Below are positions 32,894-43,781 of a DNA stretch of 64,000 bases, piece after piece. A program made the position numbers and the translations under genes. A model generated the notes under the pieces. It made no database searches, was not told where the DNA came from, and saw nothing but the letters and a program-made list of their open reading frames with translations. This DNA comes from Capillidium heterosporum (taxonomy: Eukaryota; Entomophthoromycota; Entomophthoromycetes; Entomophthorales; Capillidiaceae), in contig WBMQ01000014.1 in NCBI GenBank assembly GCA_016630905.1, positions 1,054,001 through 1,118,000 on the forward strand. Reading direction: 5' to 3'. Every line of letters begins with the position of its first letter. Position 1 is the first letter of the stretch.

Positions 32894-34465
32894 ATGGAAG
32901 CACTACCCAACGAGCAGCCCTTAACTAAAAGGCTTGATGTAAAGCAAAATAGCATCCAACAGTACCAATCAAACACCTTTTTCATCTATAATCCATTACT
33001 CCTAAGTTACAAAGTGCAGCCAAACAACTTTAGTGATGACGAACAACAAACGATAACTCAACTATCAGCCCTACCTCTTTTCAGCCCCATTTTGAATTAC
33101 TTGATACTATCCAATACCGAAGAATACATCTATTTACGAAAACTAACAACTGTAAAGACTGGTGTGGATAAGATGCAAAGTTTAATTTCCGAGTTGAAAC
33201 GTACATTTTTATTTTTAATTGCTGTTGATAAATTTAGCTCCTGGTAGTAAAGACCAAGTCCCAAGCATTTTCGAATCATTCTGCACTATGGCTGGAAAAT
33301 CTCACTTCTGTTCGGCCTTGCAAACTTTGAAGGAACACCCCAGCAACAATGCGGTGGTAGTTAACATGACTTTGTAAGTTTTGATGAGTTCAATTGGTTA
33401 CTGACAGTATATTTTATAAAATAGTAACGATGAAATAGATCAGGATTTGGTAATATTTTGATATACTCTATATATATTGATTTATTTTAAATGTAGAAAA
33501 CGTAAAGAATTTTTGTACGGGCAAACAACTAATCTCTATTTTTACGTATGTATCTATTGATAGTACGGTACTTTAATTAACTTTTAATTTTACTAACTTT
33601 GTGTTCAGATATTGGGCATCCAAGATTTCCAGGCCAAACACCTCAAATCTCGAATAGCAATTTTAAACTGGTAAAGGCAACTCATACATTCTCAATTTAC
33701 TCATCTTTATTTTCCTATATTTTACTTAGGGATAATCATACGAGTAAGTCGAATTTACCTCTACATTGTTTTGAACGCCTATCACTTCTAGGTGAAACTT
33801 TACAAGATATGTGTAGCAAGTCGGAGGAGACTATTGCTAATAAACCTATTGACTGGAGATATGGAATCCAAAGTTATCCAGAATGACAATTGGTCCAGGT
33901 AGGTCTATTACTTTGAATATTGATAACTGATGATTTCTGTTCTAGTAAAATCGATTTACATGTCGTAAGTGAGGACTTTAGTCAAGGAAACTATCTATAC
34001 ATCCTACATAAAATTATCTTACCGATACTCTCCCACTTTCAACCTGACTACATCATAGGTAAATTTGCATATACAAATATAGTACCTATACTAACTAATC
34101 TCTCTCTAAATTTAAATAGTACCCACCGATCTATTCTATGACGCACGTAAGCATTTATGATCCGTAAACTCCTTTCTAATTCAATACCTACAGATGTCTC
34201 TGAAAGCAACAATTACATGGCAGGATCCACGATGAGCTACTACCTACATCAACTGAAAGCGTTGTGCAATAACCAACTTTTAGTCCACCTACATATACGT
34301 GACAGTTTGCTACCAGTTCAACATGAAGTCGAACAGATAATGGAAACTTTGATTGGGTTGAGTCCTAAAGGCTTGAAGTTTGATGGTATTACCAAAAGAA
34401 CAAAGTTGAATGTTCACATGCTATTGAGTGATTTGAAGATGTTGTTGGATGATATCGTGTTGTAA
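32894..34465 (+). pseudogene. Decayed class-II histone deacetylase-like gene
   Basis: Fragments read in order match an Hda1/Clr3-type deacetylase fold. Exon 1 is 32894-33200; exon 2 33238-33373 gives ESFCTMAGKSHFCSALQTLK and NNAVVV (where HDACs have the segment before the GHH motif); a later piece gives KHLKSRIAILNWDNHTSK (for RVLIVDWDVHHGNG, keeping D-x-H); the end gives KIDLHVVSEDFSQGNYLYIL, HKIILPILSHFQPDYII, VPTDLFYDA (for SxGFDA) and a last helix SDLKMLLDDIVL. The catalytic His-His pair, the NxG loop and the final GGY are missing. Splice sites in the 3' half are good (34071-34193), but the frame cannot be carried across 33374-33500 or 33800-33890. Either it is a pseudogene or a pseudo-enzyme with unusual splicing. 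Confidence 0.5.
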
Positions 34466-37400
34466 AAGAGTTGGTGATAAGTAGAAGAAATAAATTGTGG
34501 TTAAGATTGGCATTGTAGCTGATAGCTTTTTAAACTTTGAGATTTATTAGAGTTTTTGGTAGTTTATGGATATTATTTGAAATTCTAATATAAACTTTAA
34601 TGTGCCATTTAGACAGTCTATTAAACAGACTGCCATCTTTCTAAAGAAGAGATATATACTGGATGCGAAAAGAAAGCTTTACTCCCAATATTTAGTATCA
34701 GTCTACCAATACCAAAGTTCTTCAAACCATAGTTGATTCATTTTGAGCTTGACAGGAATAGTATTGATATCTCTTGCTACTATTCTAATTCCCAGCCTAC
34801 TATTATTAATTACTTTTAGACATGTTTTTCAGTAAGAATTTTAAAAGATATATTAAATATAGCTACTTTTACTAAACTTTCAATTTGGCTTCTTTTAGAT
34901 CAAGTTTATCTGACAGTAAAATCTTTCCAATGATCAGCAAGATAATTGGTATGTAGACTACCTGTACCGCTAATACTATATAAACGATCAAATCTAACCT
35001 GTTCCCTACTTTAATATATTTGTCCACCCATCTATTTTATTTATGTTAGTTCAGCTGGATGGCTAGTTTTATCAAGCATAGGGAAGGAGCTTTAAGGCCG
35101 CAATCTAAACTTTATAAGTTGAAGGAATGGGATGTGAAAGCTATATTTGATAGCAAGGTGGACGAATAGACTTTCTAGTTTCTTCATTCAAGGAAATTAC
35201 AACTTTCAACTATGTCTGACAAGCTTGTTTTTAAATATATATTTAGCGTATGCATTATTTTTACATATATCTCTATTTTATAACTGACATGCCATTCCAA
35301 TCAAAAATAGCTATGTATTTCCATTTGTTCAGTTCAACTATAGGCATATAAGACTCAACATTACTTATGAGAAACACTACCACCTGGAATATGAAACAAA
35401 TGATTTTAGTATACTAGATCCAAGTAACAAATCCTACTTTAACAGTAGAAGTAAAACCCCATACTTTCGAGTGCCTGGTTTTCAAACACTAGGGAGGAAA
35501 CAATCCTATTCTTTAGCTACGATAGCTCAAACAGCCTGCTGTTCAATTTGATGAATGTAAGTAGAATGTTAAATCCAAGACTATTTCGAAACTGTTCACA
35601 AGATACAGCCAGTGGTAATTCAAAAAGAACCTAGCTGTAACTTAGTTCGCTACTACTCTAAACAATAATGATTTGTACTCTATAGCAGGTTTTACTCACT
35701 GATAACTAATCAACACCGTCTATTGAACTCGATTGAAAAATGTCTTTACTCTTCCAAAACTCATGGTTATATAGTTATTTTCGATAATTAGAGTAAAGTG
35801 TTCGTTCTCAAAGGATCAGAAGGTCCTCACTGATCTGATCATTCAATTGAGTTCCCCCAGAATAAACTTTATATATTTAGTGAGTATAATCACACTACCA
35901 ACGACGTAGTTAGTTTAGTCCATATTTACCACTATGATTTGTTATTTATGTAATAAAAGATCCAGATTATCAAAAGTGAAGTTCTCATCCTTTACTAAAA
36001 ATGAAGATACAGCAAGTCGGTAATATCGTTTACTTTTATGATGAGAAGTGTAGCTACACCAAAGCTTGCTCGAAATGTCAAAGGTACATATACTCCTTAA
36101 ACTATTTAAACTGGAAGCGATACAAACTATATTTATTTGAGAATGTAACTTACTAGTGCTCGGCAACTAATTACAATCACAGCATATACTACATCAGATC
36201 AACTTCTACTTTGCAACTGGTAGGCTACTATTCCAACCTAAAAACTTAAGTTATGAGGTGAAATATTTCGATATTCCTTCACTTTCAATATACATTCATA
36301 TAAGACGACAATTATATTCAGTAAGCAACCTTCTCTACTACTCAATTGAAATACTTGAATGCTTTAATGCCAAGTTTAATTTCTTCAATAGTAATATTGT
36401 GCCTCAGTAGCAAGCACAGCCATATTTGATGCTATTTAGGGTACCTACCACTTGAAAGGATGAACAATCAATTGTTATGAATGAGTCCGTAGATAGATGT
36501 CTCGACTCTCATCGATTTCGAACATAAACCTAAATTTGATCTTTAATTCAAGTGTTGATTTTCTTGAGCTTCAGAAAATTAAATACACGTATATAAATGT
36601 ATCTTCGGAAAGTCAATGTGTAATAGTACAAAAGATATTTCACATAGCTACTCAAATTTCTTTTGATTCCTAAACTTGTATACAATAACTATAACTATAA
36701 AACAACTAAATAAAAACTCATCACAAAATATGCTTGTTCTTTCATTTAGCACATATATACTCTTTTACAGTTGGATTCATTTCGACTTTAAGAGCTTTTA
36801 AATTGACTTGCCATTCTCTACTTCATATTAAAACTAAAGCTGAAAGGTTTGAACCTATTCAAACTTGGACTAGTTCAGAACTTTGTTATCATTCTTGGAA
36901 ATTTTGCTTACATCATACTAAACTACAAACTTTGCAGTCTACTTTTTACTATTAGATCCCAAAGATTCTATCAGGCTGACCTTGGCTGACGAGCATATAC
37001 TAGGCTTTACTTGGAAACTTATCTAAAATATATATAGAATCGAGGGCTTAGGTATATTACAAACTATTGGATAGTAGTTGGTGTTTGAACTTGTGTCGAA
37101 AGGCACTATATGATAACTAATCAAAGCGAAGAGTTGGTGTTGTTCTAAATATTAATCTGATCGGAACTATATATCCAAAACCTTCACTATATAATTCAAG
37201 ACTTTAAACAGGCAAATTGGATCACATCTCAAGTGGTATTAAAGCTCACTAGCTCGATATCTAAAAGTATTATGTTAGTTAAAAGCTTGGCTAAAAAACC
37301 AATAGACTTTATCTAAACAGCTTTAAAAGCAATATAAAAAACTTTTTTATAGTTTAGGATTCTTATATTTTGAATATGGAAGGATGACTGCTTGACCAAA

Positions 37401-37559
37401 GAAAACTCTGGCTTTTAAAATTTAGGATTGAGTAGTTGTGTATAGTACTCAACGATGACTTGTGAGCTTTGGCTATTGGAGTTATCTTTAGGGATTTGAA
37501 AGCTTTCGGTATTAGGGTTAACAAAGTTGCTATTTTGTTTTCCACTTTCAGGTTGATTG
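34466..37559. other. Relic-rich region without an intact gene
   Basis: Short protein-like frames are scattered on both strands but do not join: 35328-35552 (+) holds IRLNITYEKHYHLEYETNDF and SKTPYFRVPGFQTLGRK; 36001-36156 (+) starts MKIQQVGNIVYFYDEKCSYT and carries on past a TAG; 35060-35169 (+) holds SKLYKLKEWDVKAIFDSKV; 34881-35035 (-) ends in a hydrophobic helix LIVYIVLAVQVVYIPIILL. I do not recognise any. The setting between clear pseudogenes suggests further decayed genes. Confidence 0.35.
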
Positions 37560-37649
37560 ACTTTGAAGCAAGCTTGTTACATCACCATATTCGTCGAGTT
37601 TATTGATGCTTTTATTTTGGATATAGAGTTGTGGAAATTATTTGTATCA

Positions 37650-38725
37650 ATAATGCTCAATTAGATCTCTTGCGAAATTACATTGCTTATGCTCAATTGG
37701 ATTATCTACTTGGGTTATGTTTGCTATGCGTATAAGCTAGCTTATATCTTCTACTTATGCTATAATTGATGCTACTATCGGAATGGGTATTTCGGCCTTC
37801 TATAGTAGTTATGTAAGCTGGGCTTGGAATAGTGTTGCTCAAGTTGTCACTTTTCGATTTATATCACTTGCCCTTGCTGGAGTTGTCTTCCTACCAATTA
37901 AGTTTGTTTTGAACTATAAGAATTCGTTCAAATATGGTTTAATTGCCATCTTTATATTTTGGCTACTGCTGTAGCCAATCTTTACTACGTTTTCGTAAAA
38001 GGTATTAGAATCAAAAGGTTCATTTCTGATAGTATGTCTGCTGGTTTAATATGTATATATTCAATTTTCGTCTTCTTGTTCTATATATTACTCTTCAACC
38101 TTTGGCTCAAGTGTCGTATCCTAGGATCTTAGATAGTACGAAATTTTTGCTTACTCCCTTTGTTGGAACTTATCCCAAAAGGACAGTTAAGAAGCCTAAG
38201 GTTAATACTAAAGTCGATGAAGAATTCAATGTCATTTCAGTTAAACCATCAATATTAATAGAGGACAACAGTATTTCCTCACACAGTACTAACAAGGATG
38301 CTACCAACCTTAAGGATAAGAAATTTTAACATGTACATAAACTTGCTACTCACTACAACAATAAAAGCGAATACATGTCCCTGCTCTTGCAGGTTATAAC
38401 TGTTTCTCTTGTCTTGTTCGTCCACGGGTCTAACGATGCAGCTAACATAATTATATTTTTAGTTACAGTTATTCATATCTATTAAACTGACATCGTCTTC
38501 AATGTTAAATTTATTGTCTCAGTTTGGAACTTGGTCATTGATGCTATTTGTTTAATTACCTATAGATATAATATAATAAAATCGTTGAGAAATAAGATTA
38601 CCTACCACTTTCCATCGCGTGGGCTCGCCATGGAACTTATTACTCCCATCACTATGTTGACTGTTTCCAGTTTGGAATGGCCAGTTTCTACTACTCACTG
38701 TATCGTTTAGTCTACTGTTTCTATA
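37650..38725 (+). pseudogene. Phosphate permease pseudogene, PHO4/PHO89 (PiT) family
   Basis: Remnant of a sodium- or proton-coupled phosphate transporter. Hallmarks can be read in order but in changing frames: SIGLSTWVMFAMRIS, a stop, then LISSTYAIIDATIGMGISAF (for the PiT repeat GSSTWxxxAxxxxxPxSTTHaxxGaxxGxGiA); a transmembrane stretch to 37970 (LALAGVVFLPIKF); a hydrophilic central loop around 38150-38330 (TYPKRTVKKPKVNTKV); then ITVSLVLFVHGSNDAANIII (second repeat, HGSNDVANA) and PSRGLAMELITPITMLTVSS followed by LEWPVSTTHC. In-frame stops at about 37735, 37972, 38025, 38330 and 38482, plus frame changes, exclude an intact protein. It is high-identity enough to show fairly recent loss. 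Confidence 0.85.
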
Positions 38726-39101
38726 TGTATATGTAACGATAACATCTCTACTATCAATTGAAGAATATTGGCTTGATTTTGTTCTCGTGGATCCTTACAT
38801 TACTGGTAGTTGATACTTTAACTAAATTAATATTTACCATGAGTATGTGCTTCTTTTCACTAACAATTAAGCAGCCTAGACCTACTATCTTATTAAATTT
38901 ATATTATATATATTACTATAAAGTTACTTGATAAATAAGGAGTATTGCATATTGATAAACTTGAGATACTTGAATATTTTATAAATTTAAGGAGGTACAA
39001 TTATAAACTCTACTTATGAAAAAATACCATCAAAAAGTATATATATAATTCTAAATTTATTTAATACAAAAAATAAGCTTAAAAAAGCAAACTATTACAT
39101 C
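38726..39101. other. Intergenic, nothing recognised
   Basis: Between the phosphate permease relic and the 3' end of the second P450. AT-rich; no feature supported. Confidence 0.5.
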
Positions 39102-40562
39102 TTATACCAACTTCTCAAAGTTCAAATTGAAGTTGACGGGAGTAGGCAAAGGCGACGAACTCAAAACAAAAGTCGACTTGGAGACCTTGTAGCGCATCAA
39201 GATCATACTCAAAATAACCTTTTGCTCCAACAACGAGAAGTTCATACCTAGACATAAACGGGTACCTCCACCGAAAGGAGTCCAACCAGCTGGATCCCTA
39301 CCTTCACCCATAAATCTTTCGGGGTCGAAACGCTCAGGGTCCTTGAAGTTGTCGGGGTCGTGGTGCATGCTGTAGGTATCTAGGGTAATCAAGGTGCCTT
39401 TAGGGATATTGTAACCGTCGATCTCAACATCCTTGGCGGCAACTCGGAAAGGGAGGCGGGGTACCGAAGGTGAGATACGCATTGTTTCCTTCATGACAGC
39501 CATCAAGTAGTGCATTTGTTTAGTCTGTTCCAAAGTAGGCTCCATAGCATCTTCGGTATTGGATTTGGTGGGATTGTACCCAACGACTTCCAAGACTTCC
39601 TTACGAGCTTTCTCTTGGACATCGGGGTTTTCAGCCAAGTAATGCAAGGCCGAGGACATGGCGAAGGCGGTAGTGTCGTGGCCAGCTAGTAGGAAAGTCA
39701 TGATGTTGTTACGGATATCTAAATCGGAAAATTCACCCTTGCTTTCTTGGCCGGCTTTGATGAGAAGGGATAACAAGTCCAAATGGCTATCTTCAACTTG
39801 CGAGTTGGCAACCTCCTCCTTCTTGAATTTGAGAACCTCATCAAAGTACCTGTCGATAAACTCCAAGTGCTCAAAGTAAGGTTTGCGCATTGGGTTCCAG
39901 CTGGCATCCAAGTTGGGGAAGATAACCGAGATAGGATCAGCCGTGCCTTTCATTACTTGGTTGTAGGAGTTGATGAAGGGGACGTCCTTATCTAAGATGG
40001 CGTTGAATTCGACTCCCATGATATCTTTGCCCATAGCGTCCATAGTTATACGTTGCATGTACTTGTGGACGTCAGGTTGCTGCTTACTAGTTTCGAGGAT
40101 GTGGAAAAATTGGCGGGCTGCTCTGGAGAAGGTAGCTACTTGGAACTGCTTCTTGAAGGGGGGATTGGTAACTTTACGGTGCTTGCGCCAAACATCGTTG
40201 TTGCTGAATAAAACGGCCTCACCCAAGAATTTGGAGAAGAGGCGTTCGGGATGATCGTCCGAAGGCAGAACTTTGGGGAATGTCTTGGTGTCGCTGTAGA
40301 TCTTTTTACCGGCATCCGCTGAGGATACGACGGCAATCCACTTGCCTAATCTCCAATTCATCATGACTTTGGTCTTACGTAGTTGTTCGCCGTACAGATC
40401 CTCGATTCGCTCGAATAAGGAGTGATCATCGAACAGATCTTTGATCCAGTCTAAAATGGGTCGAGTTGGAATATGCTTCAAGTTGGAAGGGATGCGGATC
40501 TTGTAGTAGATGTAGCCTACTACTGATGTTACTAATAGGGTTGATATTAAAGCTAAGTGCAT
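39102..40562 (-). CDS. Cytochrome P450 monooxygenase (copy 2)
   Basis: Intact 486-residue P450, one exon, paralogous to the plus-strand copy at 19430-20893. It has an N-terminal anchor (MHLALISTLLVTSVVGYIYY), helix C NNDVWRKHRKV, I-helix LLAGHDTTAFAMSSAL, ExxR in VMKETMRISPSV, PERFDPERFMG and haem loop FGGGTRLCLGMNFSLLE. Copy 2 uses distinctly more C- and G-ending codons than copy 1, suggesting higher expression. It sits alone among pseudogenes yet shows no sign of decay. TATATAAG on the minus strand (40650-40643) about 80 bp upstream is the likely TATA box. The substrate is unknown. Confidence 0.93.
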   Translation of the reverse strand: MHLALISTLLVTSVVGYIYYKIRIPSNLKHIPTRPILDWIKDLFDDHSLFERIEDLYGEQLRKTKVMMNWRLGKWIAVVSSADAGKKIYSDTKTFPKVLPSDDHPERLFSKFLGEAVLFSNNDVWRKHRKVTNPPFKKQFQVATFSRAARQFFHILETSKQQPDVHKYMQRITMDAMGKDIMGVEFNAILDKDVPFINSYNQVMKGTADPISVIFPNLDASWNPMRKPYFEHLEFIDRYFDEVLKFKKEEVANSQVEDSHLDLLSLLIKAGQESKGEFSDLDIRNNIMTFLLAGHDTTAFAMSSALHYLAENPDVQEKARKEVLEVVGYNPTKSNTEDAMEPTLEQTKQMHYLMAVMKETMRISPSVPRLPFRVAAKDVEIDGYNIPKGTLITLDTYSMHHDPDNFKDPERFDPERFMGEGRDPAGWTPFGGGTRLCLGMNFSLLEQKVILSMILMRYKVSKSTFVLSSSPLPTPVNFNLNFEKLV

Positions 40563-41640
40563 GTCTTTAAGTTTTTATTATCGATTTGGAAAGTATTAAT
40601 TTTTGATTTGATTTAATTTTCAATTGACGATATTTAATGGGTCTTATATACATTTGAGGTTGCGGACTATAGTTTTTCATCAAAAGAATCAGTTGCCATC
40701 GTAGGATTGAGGGATTTCAGTACACCACCCGCACTTGAAGTAGATTCTGTTAAATGGTTTTGCCTTCCCCCGCTCAACCTCTTAACGTAAAGGAAATATG
40801 ATCGAGTTTGGTACAGGTTATCCCAGTCTATAATTACAATTCTACTTCTAGATTGGTCCAGTTATCTTGCAATTGTAATCGGTGAAATGTCTTTGGTAAA
40901 TTTCTAATTAAAGATGATTCACTATGCGGATTAAGCTTCTTCCTATAAGCTCTGGAGAATACTTCAAATCTTTTCATCTTGTAAAGATCCTTCAAAGATG
41001 TGGAAAATAAGAAGCAGGGAGAATTCCCTGAAAAGGCTTATTATCGGTAGAGTACAGATAAAGCTATGGGATGGGGTCTCATTTTCCCATAAATGGAATT
41101 AAATTAGGATTTCGTGGAGTTTAGAAGAGCCGTAGTACGGTTATGTAAGTATTTGAAGACCTGGGAACTATATTTGTAAGCTTAGTATAGAACGTTGGTT
41201 CAAATTGGAAATACTATTAGCTGCTAATTTAAAGTTTACTAGGGGATCGCTATCCTGGTTCTTTAGGTAAACCTGTGTACAACAGTGTGGGGCATGGTTG
41301 TTGAAAATCATATGTACCTTATCTAGAATTTTGTCCCGTTCCCTTGACAAATTACGACACCTTTGAAAACTAAATTATATCATATTGTATCACATCTTGA
41401 TTTTCTCCCATTGATTTTGTAAAGCAGTGAGATTTATCCAAGATGACATAATTTTATTGCTATACAGCTTCGATGAAATGTACTCTACTTTTAATTTTGG
41501 GTTTATAGCTCAGAAGCCTTGCTTCTAGAACTATGAGATACATGGTAAACTCAATTCTATAAGGCTATATAGTACGGATATATGATTATGAACTCTATGA
41601 CATATATTAGCATCTTGAGGTTTTCCGATTGCCGAAATTC
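40563..41640. other. Intergenic; P450 copy 2 promoter at left end
   Basis: Holds the TATATAAG box at 40643-40650 (minus) and a C-rich CCTTCCCCCGCTCAACC at about 40761-40777. No gene seen. Confidence 0.45.
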
Positions 41641-41689
41641 CAATTATACTTTTGGCTTTTAATGTACATTAGTAAATATTTACCAATTC

Positions 41690-42665
41690 ATCCGACTTCA
41701 TCTATAGTTGATACAAATACCGACATGTCGTTAAAACTACATGCAAGGCAAAATACCTGCCTATTAATATGTTTTTCTTTTGTAAAATACATTTATCTTG
41801 TAAAGGATACTGGAAAGCCGACGTAAGTCCGATTACCTATACTTTCCCAGTTAAATTCCGAGTAATTTCATTAAAGTTTGTTGAATCGTCATCAGCATAA
41901 TTTTGAATGAAGTTCAAACCAAAGCCTTTAAGTGGTATGACGATGAAGTAGAAGGAGGTAAACTCAAGTAGCCTTCAATCTTTGAATTACAATATTAAAC
42001 TTTGAATGCATATTCACTCCTTCGATATTTATCTCATATCTTTATAATATTGGGTTATCCCTTTGTATATTTCATTTTGATTCAAATATACTTTGAAAGC
42101 TTGAACTTCCCCAGTGCTTACCTTTTCAACCAGACAACACTTTCTATATTCACCTCTGATTGTGCAACCAGTTTAGTCCTTGACTCGGGATACAGAATTA
42201 CTCACTTCATTTCCATCTATGAACACCACGTCCTGAAACCACCTATATCTCGTAGCAATGTAGTTGGTCGTGACCTTGCCATTTGCTTGACGAATCTTCT
42301 TAATTGTAATGACATCTACCTCCCTTCATCTTTACTTGAATCTGCTCGTGATCTTAAGAAAAGTCCCTGTTACGTCGCCCTTGACTATCAATAGGAGTTG
42401 AGCCTTGACCAGCAATCTTTGGAGTAGCCATTCCTATTTCTCGGCTGCTGAGTAGTGCTGGTAGGTAACAAATACTATCAGCACCATTCAATCCTAGCTT
42501 ACTTGGTTTAAAATACTCTGGCATCCATACCACAGTTCACAAACGTATTATAGGTTGCGATATCAACCTTCGAGATGAATCTTACCAAAATATCATATTG
42601 TCCGGTGGTAGCACTTTACTTCCAGGTGTCACTGAACGTATGCATAGTAAATGCTTCATTTGTAC
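41690..42665 (+). pseudogene. Broken actin copy, sister of the actin-like gene at 43.8 kb
   Basis: Actin segments survive in the right order with frame changes and gaps. 42090-42394 gives FESLNFPSAYLFNQTTLSIF, SLVLDSGYRITHFISIYEHH and ARDLKKSPCYVALDYQ, ending in a stop; these follow actin's nucleotide-binding VLDSGD region and the DIKEKLCYVALDFE helix. About 50 codons are missing, then 42485-42652 gives PFNPSLLGLKYSGIHTTVHK and IILSGGSTLLPGVTERMHS, ending at the same intron position (GTAAAT) as in the intact gene. 41698-41760 has IVDTNTDMSLKLHARQN, which may be the first ATP loop (IDNGSxxxKAGF), but that part is weak. It resembles the 43.8 kb paralogue more than ordinary actin, so it likely arose by tandem duplication. 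Confidence 0.8.
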
Positions 42666-43781
42666 TCTCCTAACTACCTCTTAGAGGAAATTTCTGCTTG
42701 CCCTCCTTGAGTTCCTTTCAATATATGACTCGATAAGCTTGTACTGTAATAAATATGCATTAGTTCAAATGATTTTTAGCTCTAAACTGCTTACTATACC
42801 ATTAAATATATTTAAAAAGCTTTACATGTTTAGATATATCGTTGGCATTAGCACAAGTATACAGGCTTGAAAGTTAGTCAAGCGTATAGTCAACTTTTGA
42901 AGGTTACCCATTACTTGTACATTCCAGTTTACTACCTGCATTACTTTTATAACTTGTAAGATATAAATTTCTAATAAAATAGAGCTTATTCATCGATGTT
43001 AACCAGCTGTAGTTTTGCATCTATTTACTAACTTTAGAGCTATCAAGCCTGCTTTAATGCTGAAAATACGACTTATCTATCTACACTACTAAAAAAGTTT
43101 AAATTTTTTCTCTTATTTGGACTACATACCTAAAATTAGTATACACATCAACCTAATAGCCTTTTCACTGGTATCAAGTGATAAATATACGATTTTATAA
43201 TTGAAATATAATACTTTTTCGAAATTGACTATCTAATCATTAGATCTCGTGCTACGGTGTAGGTTCTTAGAATACATGTTTCAAACATGATTTATAAAAT
43301 GGCAATTTTCTTGAGCGATTTACTGATATATACTATTCTGGTCAGGAACGTTCCTGGTTGAATAATATGGACCAAGTCCGAGAATCTACAATGAGACCTG
43401 ACCAGCCATGGCAATTTTCTTGAGCTCATGTTAAAAAAATTGGAGTAATTCATGAGCTAGAAATATCGCTTCAGACCTTGAAATGACAGTGCCACATTTT
43501 TGGAAACACTACTCAAAAGGCCAATATTGGTTCGTAGATTAGACGGGAAATATGGATGAGAAAAAGACAGTAATTATTTGGCTATTCTTTAGGGAGATCA
43601 GATCGGATAAAAAGGGTAATAATAGGTTACGTGATAATAGCCTTATAACGGCAATAGTTGAGGCAATATATAAAATGCAACATCTGTAATTAGAGCGATA
43701 ACTTTAGCCTTTTATAAGACATAGTTGAGATAAGTAGCAAAGAATCAGCAAGGCTTTAAAGTTCGTGCACTGATATTTTAT
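42666..43781. other. Intergenic with a nested direct/inverted repeat
   Basis: Separates the broken actin copy from the intact one. Its right part holds direct repeats of ATGGCAATTTTCTTGAGC at 43299-43316 and 43408-43425 that bracket inverted repeats (CTGGTCAGG 43338-43346, CCTGACCAG 43397-43405) and a 14-bp palindrome CAGGAACGTTCCTG at 43343-43356. Confidence 0.7.
43299..43425. repeat. Nested repeat: 18-bp direct repeats around a 9-bp inverted pair
   Basis: All copies are exact. The layout, direct repeat outside and inverted repeat inside over 127 bp, is that of a small insertion or a complex regulatory hairpin. The outer repeats are long for a target-site duplication. Confidence 0.7.

Noticed and set aside
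35942-36166. Minus-strand frame of 74 codons
   Set aside because: It lies opposite a more protein-like plus-strand relic frame and has no recognisable pattern.
36734-36955. 73-codon plus-strand frame starting MFFHLAHIYSFTVG
   Set aside because: No family pattern, AT-rich composition and no promoter or splice context; not better than chance.
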